Shown piece after piece: positions 9,194 to 19,069 of a DNA stretch of 27,898 nucleotides. The position numbers and the translations under genes are program-made. The notes beneath the pieces were generated by a model. That model was not told the origin of the DNA. It searched no databases and saw only the letters and a program-made list of their open reading frames with translations. How positions within the stretch are numbered: the first letter of the stretch is position 1; each line of letters starts with the position of its first letter. Source of the stretch: Phoronis australis (lineage: Eukaryota > Phoronida > Phoronidae); NCBI GenBank assembly GCA_002633005.1, contig NMRA01001309.1:1-27898 (forward strand), read 5' to 3'.

Positions 9194-9439
9194 ATGTGCA
9201 GAGTGAATGCCGCTGTGTTGCGGTGCATCGTTCCCGCTTGTCCGAACTAAACAGCTGCGGGGAAAGCGGGTATAACGTTTTTTTTACCTCCTCGTGAGTC
9301 CGAAATGCTTAGGAAGTGGCTCATGGTAGTGAAGAATGAAATGTACGCTGTAAATAGCAAGTATAAGGCCGTGAAACATCTCCGTATCTGTGGCCTGCAG
9401 ACGTCAACAATGCCTGACGAATGCCGGCTTACCAAATAA
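9194..9439 (+). pseudogene. decayed THAP-type zinc-finger domain
   Basis: From an ATG at 9194 the frame reads C-IVPA-C (first Cys codon 9224), a stop codon in place of a residue shortly after (TAA at about 9242), then AGITFFLPPRESEMLRKW and, after a basic stretch, LRICGLQ. THAP domains have C-x(2-4)-C, a FP/PP element, a conserved Trp and a C-x-x-H. Here the spacing from second Cys to Trp is 26 residues, the same as in human THAP1 as I recall it. The final ligand is Gln instead of His and a stop interrupts the finger, so it cannot fold normally. THAP fingers bind DNA and occur in host regulators and in P- and Kolobok-type transposases; no transposase core is visible here. The end overlaps an antisense exon-like ORF by a few bases. 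Confidence 0.6.
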
Positions 9440-9626
9440 CTCCATACGTTCCGTTGTCTGAGCTTGTTCACGGCGCCTCTCTAGTATTTCTTCATCACTG
9501 TATTCCTGTTCGTATTGATAGCCTGTAAAACTTAACGATCCACCTGCGAAGTCGGGACTGATGAGCTCTAGCTCGTCTCCTAAGTCCGGATTGCGAGTTG
9601 CATGTTGGCGTTTATTACTAAGCGTT
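9433..9626 (-). CDS. exon-like ORF resembling the segment before the zinc-binding part of P2X7-like proteins
   Basis: On the minus strand 194 bases are open from an acceptor-like TTTTGAAACAG to a donor G|GTAAGC, giving 64 codons plus split codons at both ends. The product is polar and acidic: RNPDLGDELELISPDF, then GYQYEQEYSDEEILERRREQ. The pattern Y-x-x-E-x-x-[YF][ST]-[DE]EE followed by a charged helix reminds me of the stretch that precedes the WCxC zinc-binding part of P2X7-like proteins common in marine invertebrates. I looked for the WCxCxxC block on the same strand to the left and did not find it. Either it is beyond a decayed intron or this is an isolated remnant. The frame, charge pattern and both splice-like ends make coding ancestry likely; the family name is weak. 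Confidence 0.4.
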
Positions 9627-10138
9627 CTGTTTCAAAATGAATTATTCTCACCCTAACCAATACTTATATAAAACTGAAGAAAAATCTGTCTCATTAGATG
9701 CAATTTGTAATGCCTTTGGAGTGTTTGTGAGTGCAAATGATTTGAGAAGCCAGCAATGAATAAATCACTGTGTGACCGACTTTAGGTGCAATGAAACTCA
9801 GTAATTGACGGGACACCGTGGCCGTGTGAGCTCATGCTAATTTAGTGTTTGCTGGCAGAAACTGTTGTGAAACAGCTCGATTTCCATCCCACGGCCAGGT
9901 GTTAGGGGAATCTTTATTTACGTTTACATTAATCAAATAATGATTGTCAATGTACAACGGTCAGAACCTTGACCGTGCTGTGGCCAAAGCGGCCCCCGAC
10001 GAGTAAGTAGATTTGCAGTTTCGTGGCTAATTCACCAACATAATCACGCGCTCATTACTTTGGCACACTAGTATAGTATTTTTTTGACTGGAAGTTTAGT
10101 TACCACTGAACTTTGGATGGTTTATGTTCGTGATATCT

Positions 10139-10234
10139 GATCAGTTTCCGAGCCACTGGCAGGGATAACGAGTCAATCCGGCCGACCGAGACGGGCCTGA
10201 TTGAGCTCCGAGCCACTGGCCTGGATAACAAGCG
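10139..10234 (+). repeat. 60-bp-period direct repeat, two units
   Basis: TCCGAGCCACTGGC occurs at 10147-10160 and again at 10207-10220, each followed by a GGATAACRAG variant and preceded by a GAT(C/T)-rich stretch. The period is exactly 60. Confidence 0.75.
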
Positions 10235-11002
10235 TTTTGTGTTTAGAACTCAAAAAATCACAAGTATAAACAACACAGATCTAGGTTCTCTTGTCTGTAT
10301 CTTACGGAAAATACTTCGAAATTATCTCCGAACAGACCCCAAACTCCTGCTATACGACCTTATTGGCCTGCCGAACTACGGTGTGTCCAAATACCAATAA
10401 ATCCCGGCGTAAGAGCGAAATAGAACAACACGTTTTTATAAGAACTCTGTGTATTTTTAAGGGTTTTACATCGACGTTTGATGATTTATTGGTGTTAAAC
10501 GATGACTTCGAGCGATAAGCTGACACCAATAACCCGTGTTGTGAACTGCTGAACCATAGGCGGATTNAACTATGGCTAAGTATAAGCTCTCCCGCGATAT
10601 CTCACGCGACCGGCAGTGGCGCTGCGCACTACGACTCCGTTTCCGTCGTCTGCTCCACTGTGCAATGAAGAAAATTTACTTCATTTTTTAAAGAAAATGA
10701 AAAAACAGAAACTGCTGGTAAGATGTGAATTTTAATCGTAAATTGGTGAATCACTCAGAAACTCATAATTCTCTCTTTGTCAAACCTTAACTTAAGACGA
10801 TTTCCAAAGCAATCCCGTCATTATTGCCAACACGAAAAACGGATTTGGTCTTTTGGGCATTTGAAGACTCTTTAAATACAACAAATTTGTTAAGAACCTA
10901 TTGCACAAAATATAAAAGTTTAATAAGCATTACAAAAAGAAGTAGGTTTCGCGCGCAAACGCTGTGGACCATAAAGAAGTCAGGTCTCTTAGTCTAACTT
11001 CA
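10235..11002. other. no gene seen
   Basis: A 75-codon plus-strand frame (10291-10518) has no recognisable motif. An 11-bp inverted pair ACCAATAAATC (10393-10403) and GATTTATTGGT (10483-10493) lies inside it. One ambiguous base is at 10567. A short GC-rich island (about 10590-10660) follows. Confidence 0.45.
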
Positions 11003-11340
11003 TTAGTGAAATCGTGGTGGTGTAGTGGTAAAGCACGCGTGTTCTATCAGCGAGGTCGTGAGTTCGATTCTATGGAACTCGCAGTTTTTCCTGTGTGACA
11101 CGTTCTCCGCGTTTTTTTTTTTTGGCCTTTTTTCTTGGATAATACATCAGAAATCAAGGAAAATGCTTGATTTTTAGAGGAAAAAACAGAAAATTTTCCT
11201 GGTCGGGAGGGGGGCAAACCCCCCTCCCGACCTCCTCCCATTCGGTGCCATGCGCATCTACAATCGTGGTTTGCGCAAATGCTTACAGCCGGACAAAAAT
11301 GTTGGGGCCCCCCTAGTGATATCCTAGATCCGCCACTGTG
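11003..11340 (+). mobile_element. tRNA-derived SINE with composite tail
   Basis: The head carries an RNA polymerase III A box, TGGTGTAGTGG (11018-11028), and a B box, AGTTCGATTCT (11061-11071), about 30 bases apart as in tRNA genes. The stems of a functional tRNA do not pair properly, so it is a SINE head rather than a tRNA gene. Then follow a T/A-rich middle, a perfect hairpin (11201-11232) and a tail ending TAGATCCGCCACTG, a word I know from the 3' ends of many animal short repeats. No clear target duplication was found, so both ends are approximate. The 64-codon minus-strand frame at 11047-11241 is an accident of the repeat. Confidence 0.65.
11201..11232. repeat. perfect 14-bp inverted repeat, 4-nt loop
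   Basis: GGTCGGGAGGGGGG (11201-11214), loop CAAA, then the exact reverse complement (11219-11232), inside the SINE. In RNA it would form a very stable GC hairpin. Confidence 0.9.
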
Positions 11341-11850
11341 AACAGACTGCGTGTGAAACCGGTGACGTCATTGGATAATTTCAACACCTCCGTCTGCCGT
11401 CAAGTGTCAGGTATCGCAACCGTACGTGTCGTTATGGAGTAGAATTACTCGATCTAAATTGATACAAATTAGGTTGTTTTTTGGGTGGCATGCTCCTTTA
11501 ATGAAGCAGATGATCACGTCACGATGAGGTCATCCCCTACCTCTGCCATATAGCGTCATCTTTTCGAAACCCCTTCCTCCCTCAATTAATGAAGTAACAT
11601 GTGAGCTCTACCCTAGTAGCCTAAGATTATTTTGTTCCCCTAGTACTAATTTAATTTATTCGTCCATACACATTTCTCACTCAGCAACCACACAACGTTT
11701 CAAAGAGTTCCCACCATGACCCTGTGTGTCAAAAAGAATTTTAAAAATACGTCTTAAGAAATTTAATAGCCTTCAGTGTACCTGTTGCTACATTTGTAAG
11801 AAACAAGCCAGAAAGTAAAAAAATATATTTTTCTATTAAGGGGATTATGC
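11341..11850. other. no gene seen
   Basis: Spacer without a supported gene. A TGACGTCA site at 11363-11370 is followed directly by TTGG (inverted CCAA). Confidence 0.45.
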
Positions 11851-12158
11851 GTGATGGGTGGAAGACCGTCTCCGCCGTTGTTGTTTTTTGCCAGTGCGAT
11901 ACTGAGGAGATGTGAGGAAAGATACGCTTGTGGAGGCTGTAGTAACAGCAACTTGACTGAGAACGTCTCAGTGCTCAAATTTCCTGAACACGTGAGATGG
12001 CATCGGTTTGTGCGCCGGAATTTTAGTGCGGAACATGCAAGTCGGAAACCACACTATGTTCGGCCTCTTTCACGGAATTGTGTTTCGACCAAACACAAAA
12101 CGATGTTGCGATGAAGGATTTGCCACCTTATAAGTGTATTTGCAAATTTTATAACTAA
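11851..12158 (+). pseudogene. frameshifted THAP-type zinc-finger relic
   Basis: The first part (from about 11923) encodes YACGGCSNSNLTENVSVLKF, then a Pro, a Trp and RFVRRNFSAEHASRKP. The cysteine pair, the FP element, the Trp and the FVRR/FSAEHAS stretch match THAP fingers as I know them. The expected LCS-x-[HS]F-TE-x-CF block follows immediately but in a different frame, from 12054, and that frame stays open to a stop at 12156-12158. In it the expected zinc-ligand His is Ser. The gap between second Cys and Trp is about six residues shorter than usual. Frameshift, deletion and lost ligand make it a relic. The ATG at 11851 is merely the first in frame; the 20 or so residues before the finger are not typical. 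It is not an evident copy of the 9194-9439 relic. Confidence 0.6.
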
Positions 12159-12183
12159 CTAGCAGACGACTGTTTCCATTCTA

Positions 12184-12210
12184 GGGTATGTACATGTAAA
12201 TCCAGGACCT
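12184..12210 (+). other. 2A-like NPGP motif remnant
   Basis: Nine codons read GYVHVNPGP, close to the G-D-V-E-x-NPGP of 2A-type ribosome-skipping peptides. Such motifs are found near the N-terminus of several non-LTR retrotransposon proteins and some NLR-like proteins in marine invertebrates. The Asp and Glu positions are Tyr and His, so skipping activity is unlikely. The frame closes about 20 codons later at a TAG. It starts 25 bases after the end of the THAP relic, in another frame and just after an acceptor-like TTTCCATTCTAG. A chance match is possible. Confidence 0.35.
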
Positions 12211-15074
12211 CGACCTCAGCCAAGATCGAGTGCTACGACACGTAGGTTTGAGCAATTTGTTTAGACCGTGCTCATTTTATCATGCCAATATAGTGAATAC
12301 GAGTGACTCAGGTTTACTGTGGCATTTTTCAGTGATTATTAACAGTCTATTTTGTGAATAGTGACCACCCCTTGGTTCAGTTGGCTCACTGAGTTTGCAG
12401 CATTTTTCGTGCAAGTAGGTCGAGTTCATACGGCCTCAAAGCCGACGAGAGTTCAGTAAGTGGGAAATCGAATTCATTGTCTTATTCTTCATGTACTCGA
12501 GTGTGAAGCCCATATCCACTCTCCTCTCTGTCTGCATAATAATGGTACAGCTCTCGCTCAAAATTGTCTTCTGATCTGCGGTGTTCCGCCATTGTAATTC
12601 ATTGTCAAGTGACTAAACGTCTTCCACCCATTTCTTCATTTGGCGGAAAAAATTATTTTTTTTTCAAAATTAAACAATCGCAACTATTTGGCATAAAAAG
12701 CACTTCCTTAGTTGAAGTTTATGGTATTCATTTCATATTAGCAAACTGCAACTTCAAAAACTAAGACAATACAATGTACACGGTGGGAACTCTTTAAAAT
12801 ATCCTTCATGATGCTGTACCAATAAGGTGGAAATGTAGTTATCAACAAGGCATTCATTGCCTCGTCATATGATTCGTCATTTGAGTCAAGTTTGTAAAAG
12901 AAGCCTACTTCAGAAGAAATGAGACGTTATACCATACTATTTAAATACATCCATGTCAACTGGCCTATATTGTTGTAACCGATAATTCAAGGCTTGTCAC
13001 TATTGTTAACAACTAACAAACCCCAGTGTTTTGACGATTGTGTTTTTAGATCTAGCTGGTTAGCTACAAGAAGGACTAGCCAATCAAAAAATGTGCATCA
13101 AAATTAACGTCAAAATACAGCCAGAAAACGCTGTGTGTTAGAGAGATGCAACGTCTCATTAAACAGTGAAAATTTAAATTTGTAGCAAACGCCACCTAGT
13201 GACCTCCTGGAGTACTGTGTGTACAACCATAAGGAAAAGAAACAATTTGTAAACAAATTGCAATGAAAACACACCAGATACACTTAAGAACAAGTGTAAA
13301 TATATAAAAACTCTAGTCTTTCCGAAGATTACGCAATAGTTATTTGATCGTTAGATAGGCAAATAATAAAAACTATGCCTTTTATTAGAGTAGCGATGAA
13401 AAATTACCACACTCATTTACCTAAAAATAGTCTCGTAAATGAGACTTTCACGAGACTGCAATAGTGACTGGTTCTCGTATGGTTTTCGGAACACCGGAAG
13501 ACCTGGGCTTGTTTTTAAATTATTACTTCAAGTCCATATTCGCAATTTGATGCGACTTTGCATCTTTAACCTCGAATAGACCTTTATGTTTCACACCGCC
13601 CGAGTCTTACTAGCCTTCATTTGGTGTAAAGCTTTCGGACAAATGTGGGTAACAAACAGGCCAAATAAAACCAGACACAAAATTAGTGTCATTAAAAACC
13701 ACACTGTTCCGTGAATGAACTAAGTTATTTGTCGATGTTAACCTGGCGTTCTACCGCTTCTGCTAACCGACGACATGAGATATAGCGTCACCTGTTGGCT
13801 AGATTCGACAATCACCTTGCTCATTACAGCCGTTTATTAAGTGAAAAACAATATAACCAACGTCATTTCATTGCGTCCCCTTGAAAACGTGCCACTTTGC
13901 TTAAATTCTTCTGCAGTGAGGCTGGCGAGCTTTTTCGAAGCATAAGTTGATCATAAATTCGGTTCACTAGTATCCAAAAAGTAGCTTATAACAAAGTGAA
14001 AACAGTTCTGACAATGTTTTTTGTGACATGTGAGCAACCGTGTTGAAAAAGAACAGCCGATTGAAGAATCGGCCGGAAAAATCAATTCAAAAGGTGACGC
14101 TTTATTGCATGGCGCTGAAAGGCGATATTTACTAAGATCGCACTACAAATTTAGCAGCAGAATAAGAGTATAATGGTAACTTGTTTAAAATCAGTAATAC
14201 AATGTACTCAAGGAAGAGTATTTTTAATGACACTAATTTTGCAACAGATTTTATTTGGCCACTGGATTATTTCGCCCACATCGGTCTAAAAACTGTTTTT
14301 TATACAGCTTTGCGCAAAAGTTACATTTTAGGTGAGGACAAACACTCGACTGCGTAACACGGTCCTTTTTCAGCGCAGCTGGTCAAGCCACTCGCCTCCC
14401 CGTAGAGTACAAAGATTTATTTCTATGAGAAAGGTAAGATTGATTGATGTTTTTACTGCGCAAAGATAACAATTCAACGACTTAACCGGATAACATGAGA
14501 GGAAATTGCGAGCTTTTCATTAAACAAGTCTAATCAATCTTATAATGCTAAACGTCAGAAAGGTACTCCCATCAAAGTGGGAGGAATTTCGTATTGATTA
14601 ATTGATTAATTGTCATCATGACCTCATGTCACAATCAAAAATTCACACATTTGAGCGTTTAACTTGCCATTGCTCTGTGAATCGAAGCCTAGATATACGG
14701 TCACAGAGTATCTAGTACGTGAACCAACACTAGCGGGCATGCTCTGACTGAAACGGCACAAAGATGAACAGAATTACGAGCATTCATCCCTGGAAACATT
14801 GAACAGTTGTTTGGAACTATTACAAAAAGCTGATTCGTTTTTTTTTCAAAATTTGCGAGGACGGTGACACGGTCGACTTCCTCAAACTGTTGAACCACGT
14901 GACGTTCGGGCACCGCCTTTCTCTCAAGTTTACTTTGCCCAGGATAATTTTACAGTTCAGACATTATGTTGAACATCGCAATACTTTCTTAACAGTTACC
15001 CTCCCAAAAACTATGCTGATTATCAGTTATAATTATTTCATAGTCTGGCTTTCAAAGCAGATTTGTCTATCTAG
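12211..15074. other. long gene-free stretch
   Basis: No frame above about 75 codons and no recognisable domain on either strand. Noted in passing: a CTCF-like word GCCACCTAGTGA (13191-13202) and an 8-bp period ATTGATTA near 14591. Otherwise AT-rich unique-looking DNA. Confidence 0.45.
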
Positions 15075-15819
15075 CTATGCGAATTTGAGGCAAACTTGGC
15101 GCCACAGGTCCCAGTGGATGTGATCCCACTCGAAGGGGAAAGAAGACCGGAATTTCCTGAAATGGGTATCATAAAACAAGGCTGCAGAAAGGCCGTAGTG
15201 TTTGTTGCAGTCATGAACTATGGTCGAATACTTTGGGAGCTTAGGGGCATCCTGTGGAAACTTCTGGACCAGGATGTACTGGAAAATATTGAAGACCTGG
15301 GTGCACTGAAGAATGGATGAGATGACCTTTGGACGTGCGGAGCTGGAAAAGACTGGAGTGTTACCGGTGAAGGAGATGGAGACAGAGGGAGTGGAGGAGG
15401 CAGATGGCTCACCTGAAAGGAGAGAAGGAAAGTCAATGAACTCGTTGTTGAAGATGCGTTGACGAGTTTTGGAGTCGACATGAAACCCCAGAGGCAATGA
15501 CACATACAAATTATTTGAAGAAGGGTCAATACCCGAAAAAGACGGAGTGGTAGTCGCTTCGGAGGCTGAAGGTGGGGCAGTGAACGTCGGCTGGGAGGGG
15601 TAGATCGGTGGTGACGGGTCCAGCGGCTGGCTAACGGTGGGCGGCGGAGCGGCAGAATCTGCGTCATAGAGTCGTTTCAATTCTGCAGCCAGCTTAGCAT
15701 AGTCAATGACAGGCGGCGATGGCTGGATTTCGGATGTTGCTTGTGGCGCTGGTGGAGGACGCGCGAAGGGACTTGCAGACTTGCGGGTGGATGCCCTGGT
15801 GGCTTTCTCGGGTGCCTTG
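15075..15819 (-). pseudogene. gag-like ORF1 exon of a tyrosine-recombinase-type retroelement
   Basis: The minus frame is open from 15977, but an acceptor-like TTTTTCCTTTTCCAG ends at 15820, so the exon probably starts at 15819. It encodes a basic, proline-rich N-part (ASTRKSASPFARPPP), then LYVSLPLGFHVDSKTRQRIF-x-NEFIDFPSLL and, near the end, VFNIFQYI, KLPKY, FYDTHFRKFR and WDLWRQ. The order PLGFHV...NEFID...F-x-IF...LxKY...YD-x-x-FR...LW is what I know from ORF1 proteins of Ngaro/DIRS-like elements. The frame stops at 15075, just where AT-rich host-like DNA begins, and no reverse transcriptase follows on the minus strand, so the element is truncated at its 3' side. Upstream on the same strand, across a sequence gap, lies an SGNH-like exon that probably belongs to it. 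Confidence 0.6.
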
Positions 15820-16033
15820 CTGGAAAAGGAAAAACATACTGAGTAGACCACCGGGGAAAAACCCAGGGTGGCGACCCCTGGGCGGGGACAACCGCCAAAG
15901 GGAAATGAGTAAAAAATGGGAAGTACAGGGGATATAAGCACCCCGAGAGGGAAGACAGAACCTCGTCGTGGAAACACCGCCGAAAGTAGTGGTTAGAACA
16001 AGGTATTGTAAGGCCCCCTGCAGGCAAACCGCC

Positions 16034-16401
16034 NNNNNNNNNNNNNNNNNNNNNNNNNNNNNNNNNNNNNNNNNNNNNNNNNNNNNNNNNNNNNNNNNNN
16101 NNNNNNNNNNNNNNNNNNNNNNNNNNNNNNNNNNNNNNNNNNNNNNNNNNNNNNNNNNNNNNNNNNNNNNNNNNNNNNNNNNNNNNNNNNNNNNNNNNNN
16201 NNNNNNNNNNNNNNNNNNNNNNNNNNNNNNNNNNNNNNNNNNNNNNNNNNNNNNNNNNNNNNNNNNNNNNNNNNNNNNNNNNNNNNNNNNNNNNNNNNNN
16301 NNNNNNNNNNNNNNNNNNNNNNNNNNNNNNNNNNNNNNNNNNNNNNNNNNNNNNNNNNNNNNNNNNNNNNNNNNNNNNNNNNNNNNNNNNNNNNNNNNNN
16401 N
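16034..16401. other. assembly gap (368 N)
   Basis: Run of N between two parts of the retroelement. The frames drawn through it are not real. The right edge is next to a G-rich tract, which may have hindered sequencing or assembly. Confidence 0.98.
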
Positions 16402-16421
16402 CAGGAATAACTGGAAGGAAA

Positions 16422-16439
16422 GGGGAGGGGTGGGGCGGG
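16422..16439 (+). other. G-quadruplex motif / polypyrimidine tract of an acceptor
   Basis: GGGGAGGGGTGGGGCGGG fits the four-run G-quadruplex pattern with one-base loops. On the coding (minus) strand of the retroelement it is a C-rich tract that leads into TTTCCTTCCAG, a good splice-acceptor shape, directly after the SGNH stop codon. Confidence 0.6.
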
Positions 16440-16440
16440 A

Positions 16441-16692
16441 CTAGAGGGTGAGAAGGCCCAGTTCGCGAAGGTGGTGACCAATGGCCACGCGAATGCTGAG
16501 GGCGTGTTTATAAAGGCCCGAGTGGTTAAAGTTGATCCCGTCCGGGCGGTAGAGGTGGTTGGGGTTAGCCCAAAAACCTCCCTTGTGAGTCCAAAAATAA
16601 ATGTGGGGCTCGTGGGACAGGAGGGATTTAAGGGATGAGTTGAAGGCGAGAACGAAAGCGCCTCCCGGCGTGTAATCGGTGAAACGCTCGTC
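16441..16692 (-). pseudogene. C-terminal exon of an SGNH/GDSL-hydrolase-like retroelement ORF
   Basis: On the minus strand an acceptor-like TTTTTTACTCAACAG is followed by 84 codons ending in TAG at 16443-16441. The product has HIYFWTHKGGFW, then LYRPDGINFNHSGLYKHALS and a helical tail. SGNH hydrolases end with a D-x-x-H dyad inside DG[VI]H[LF]N, and versions linked to retrotransposon ORFs in marine invertebrates show the same W-x-H-x-GFW...DGVHLN...G-x-x-Y order. Here residue 54, the expected catalytic His, is Asn (DGINFN), so hydrolase activity is probably lost in this copy. The front catalytic blocks (GDS, GxND) are not seen upstream within the next few hundred bases. It lies upstream of the gag-like exon, with the gap between them; that both belong to one element is inference. 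Confidence 0.6.
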
Positions 16693-16927
16693 CTGTTGAG
16701 TAAAAAATTAATTAAAGATCTAGACGGATAAGAGAGTCCATCTGGGTCAGAAAAAGTGGCTCAGTCATAAACAGGAACAGTGGACGATATGAGATGTCTA
16801 AAATTTTGGAACAGCCTGATCATCACGCCACCTATTGTCCAACAACGTCAGACGATGGCTGCTTATAGGAGCCGAAACTGTAGTGGTATTATGCTTTTCT
16901 GGTCTTGAAAATAAGAAAATATCAAAG
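16693..16927. other. junction between retroelement and duplication copy B, no gene seen
   Basis: Presumed intron or flank of the SGNH-like exon running into the left edge of the segmental duplication. Confidence 0.4.
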
Positions 16928-17275
16928 AGTAAGTAATGCTTGAAACGCCGTGTTTTGTCATGAGTAAAAAATCCCGCGTCATTTTAAGTCGTCTCAGGTG
17001 GATTGCATTTTTGAAAAAATGAGCAATTAAAAATACCGCACCGCCGACCAGATTCTCAAAGAAACATAGACCAGAATAGACCATGCCTTTTTATTTGGCC
17101 TAACCTGTTCAATACTACAGTCCGTTGCCAGCCTCACGTTTGTTGTGCGTGTAGCAATTACAGGCAAGTCAACCTTCACGGGCATTCTTATTATTAGCGT
17201 TCTTTTGTCATTAACACAAATCTTCCCTTACCATCTGCATTTCTTTTCTCATTAACCGCAATTTCGTTCCGATAT

Positions 17276-19069
17276 TACCAGAGTTAACCACGCTGAGCAT
17301 AGACATGTAAACGATCTCTATTACTCAGAAACAGACTTTCATTTGCTTAAGTGACTCGCCTGAGAGCACCTTCTGTTGTAGCGTGAGCGCAACATGCTGG
17401 TACATTTGACTTCAGCGCCATCTATATATCAACAACATACCCACGTTCTCGTGTGGGAATTCCGACCGCAACCATTGGAGTCGTTATAACATTTTCAAGC
17501 CACAATTACGCTAGCATGTCTTCGAACAAAAAATGGTTACATTCTACAAAAAAAAGGTTACTCTTTTTATGGTTCAAATTATTTGCTTTTGCATCCAGTT
17601 ATAATTCTCCAGATACTTTCACTCACAAAATAGACAAAAATTGTTGATTTGTCACTTAACCCTTCCTGATAATGTCTTCCTGATAAAACAGTGTTGCAGC
17701 ACACGAGAAAAGGACTGCATTTCATGAGAAGTGTATACACGAAAAAAGGATGTTCCTGAAAGAGGAATTGTGTCTACTCTGAAATAATGTCGGTGAAACC
17801 AGTCTTTTTATGCACTGTATATCTGCAGCCATATTTTAGCATTAAAATTATTTTTGTCTGGGTTAATATTGAGTTCTTATAATCAAGCTGCCATGACCTG
17901 AATCAGTCGCTTGAGTAAACAGCTCCAAAATTATTTCATCAAGTATTGATTGTTTAGTTCCCAGTTCAAATGTCTGTAATGTTGACCTACGGTAGTAGAA
18001 TACAGTCTTGCCGTAACTAATAACGCTCCTAGCTTTACCATCCCTTTGTAGCGTGACGAAAACACCCAACGAAGTATCAAGTGTGATATTCAGTGTTAGT
18101 GAAAACTGTGAGAGACTGTGAGCATACATGTATACTGTACACCAATTGGGCACGAACCTGATTGAAAAAATCATTACGGTGGAAGAGGCTCGGAGTCTAC
18201 TGAAACAGCTTGGTTATAATATGCCCGATTATTGGTCAGAACAATGAAGCCAAGAAATGCAGCAACTAAGGGTGGGCGTCTCAGCAAGCTCACATATTGG
18301 TGTTTTCATCGGTATGGTTGTCATCAGTATGATTTTCTACCAAACAAACAGTGTTCCAGTATTCTCTGCAGTCTTTTTAATTGTGAAAGTAACGAAACCT
18401 ATCAATTGACGTGACTTTCCATATCAATGCAATGAGTGAGGAACTTGATTGAATTGTCGGCTTGTACGAAGTCGGCTGCGAACTGTAAGTCAAAACAAGG
18501 CACTCTCCAGTTCGTATAGCAGACGCTTGTGCCCTCTTTTCATCTCAGGAAACTTGTAAAAGGAACGAGAATGGAAATGTGAATATGGCCGGACTTCCAT
18601 CACGGTGACAGGATGCCTGACAAGGTACACTTGAAAGTAAGTTGGCATAGGACTTTAAGGTGTGCGATTTTTCGTAAAGATGCTTTGGCAGGAATTTGGA
18701 ATTAATCTCTTGCTTGCCCGCAGCAGACGGCACTGGCTGTGGTAGTAACGTGTGTGTGAAATCTTTCGAGTGAAATTCAATACATAAACGGATTGTTTAT
18801 AAAATTCCAGTGTTTTTATTACACCAGTGTGTGTTTCTTCTGCTTATAAGTGTTTTTATACGTTCGCGTAGGAATACCATAGCACACACATGGTCACCAG
18901 CCCAACAGTATATTGCACAACAAACAGATATGACGCATAAGAGCATTTTACAGAAGACTTCTGATACGGAATGCTGTTCTAAACACTGCTAATTCTTAAA
19001 GGGAATACTCGTGACCACACCTCGTGAACTTTAAACAGTCAGAGTAATTACTGTTAATCAGTTGTAGGA
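17276..19069. other. copy-B-specific DNA, no gene supported
   Basis: Not present in copy A. The longest frame is a 103-codon minus-strand ORF (17863-18174) with the stretch SLGVFVTLQRDGKARSVISY. It is not obviously low-complexity, but I cannot place it in a family; a diverged retroelement RNase H-like strand was considered and not convincing. The region could be the 3' untranslated part of the LINE relic to its right or an independent insertion. An element ACTTCAGCGCCATCTATA near 17410 contains a CTCF-like half (AGATGGCGC on the minus strand). Confidence 0.35.

Noticed and set aside
11018-11085. Functional tRNA gene
   Set aside because: A and B boxes are present, but the acceptor and T stems do not pair; it fits a SINE head.
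15968-16481. ORFs spanning the run of N on both strands
   Set aside because: Artefacts of unresolved bases; only the exon 16441-16692 in another frame is supported.
17863-18174. 103-codon minus ORF as a retroelement RNase H
   Set aside because: Only a DGKxRxxISY-like stretch fits; the expected catalytic acidic residues and their spacing are not visible.
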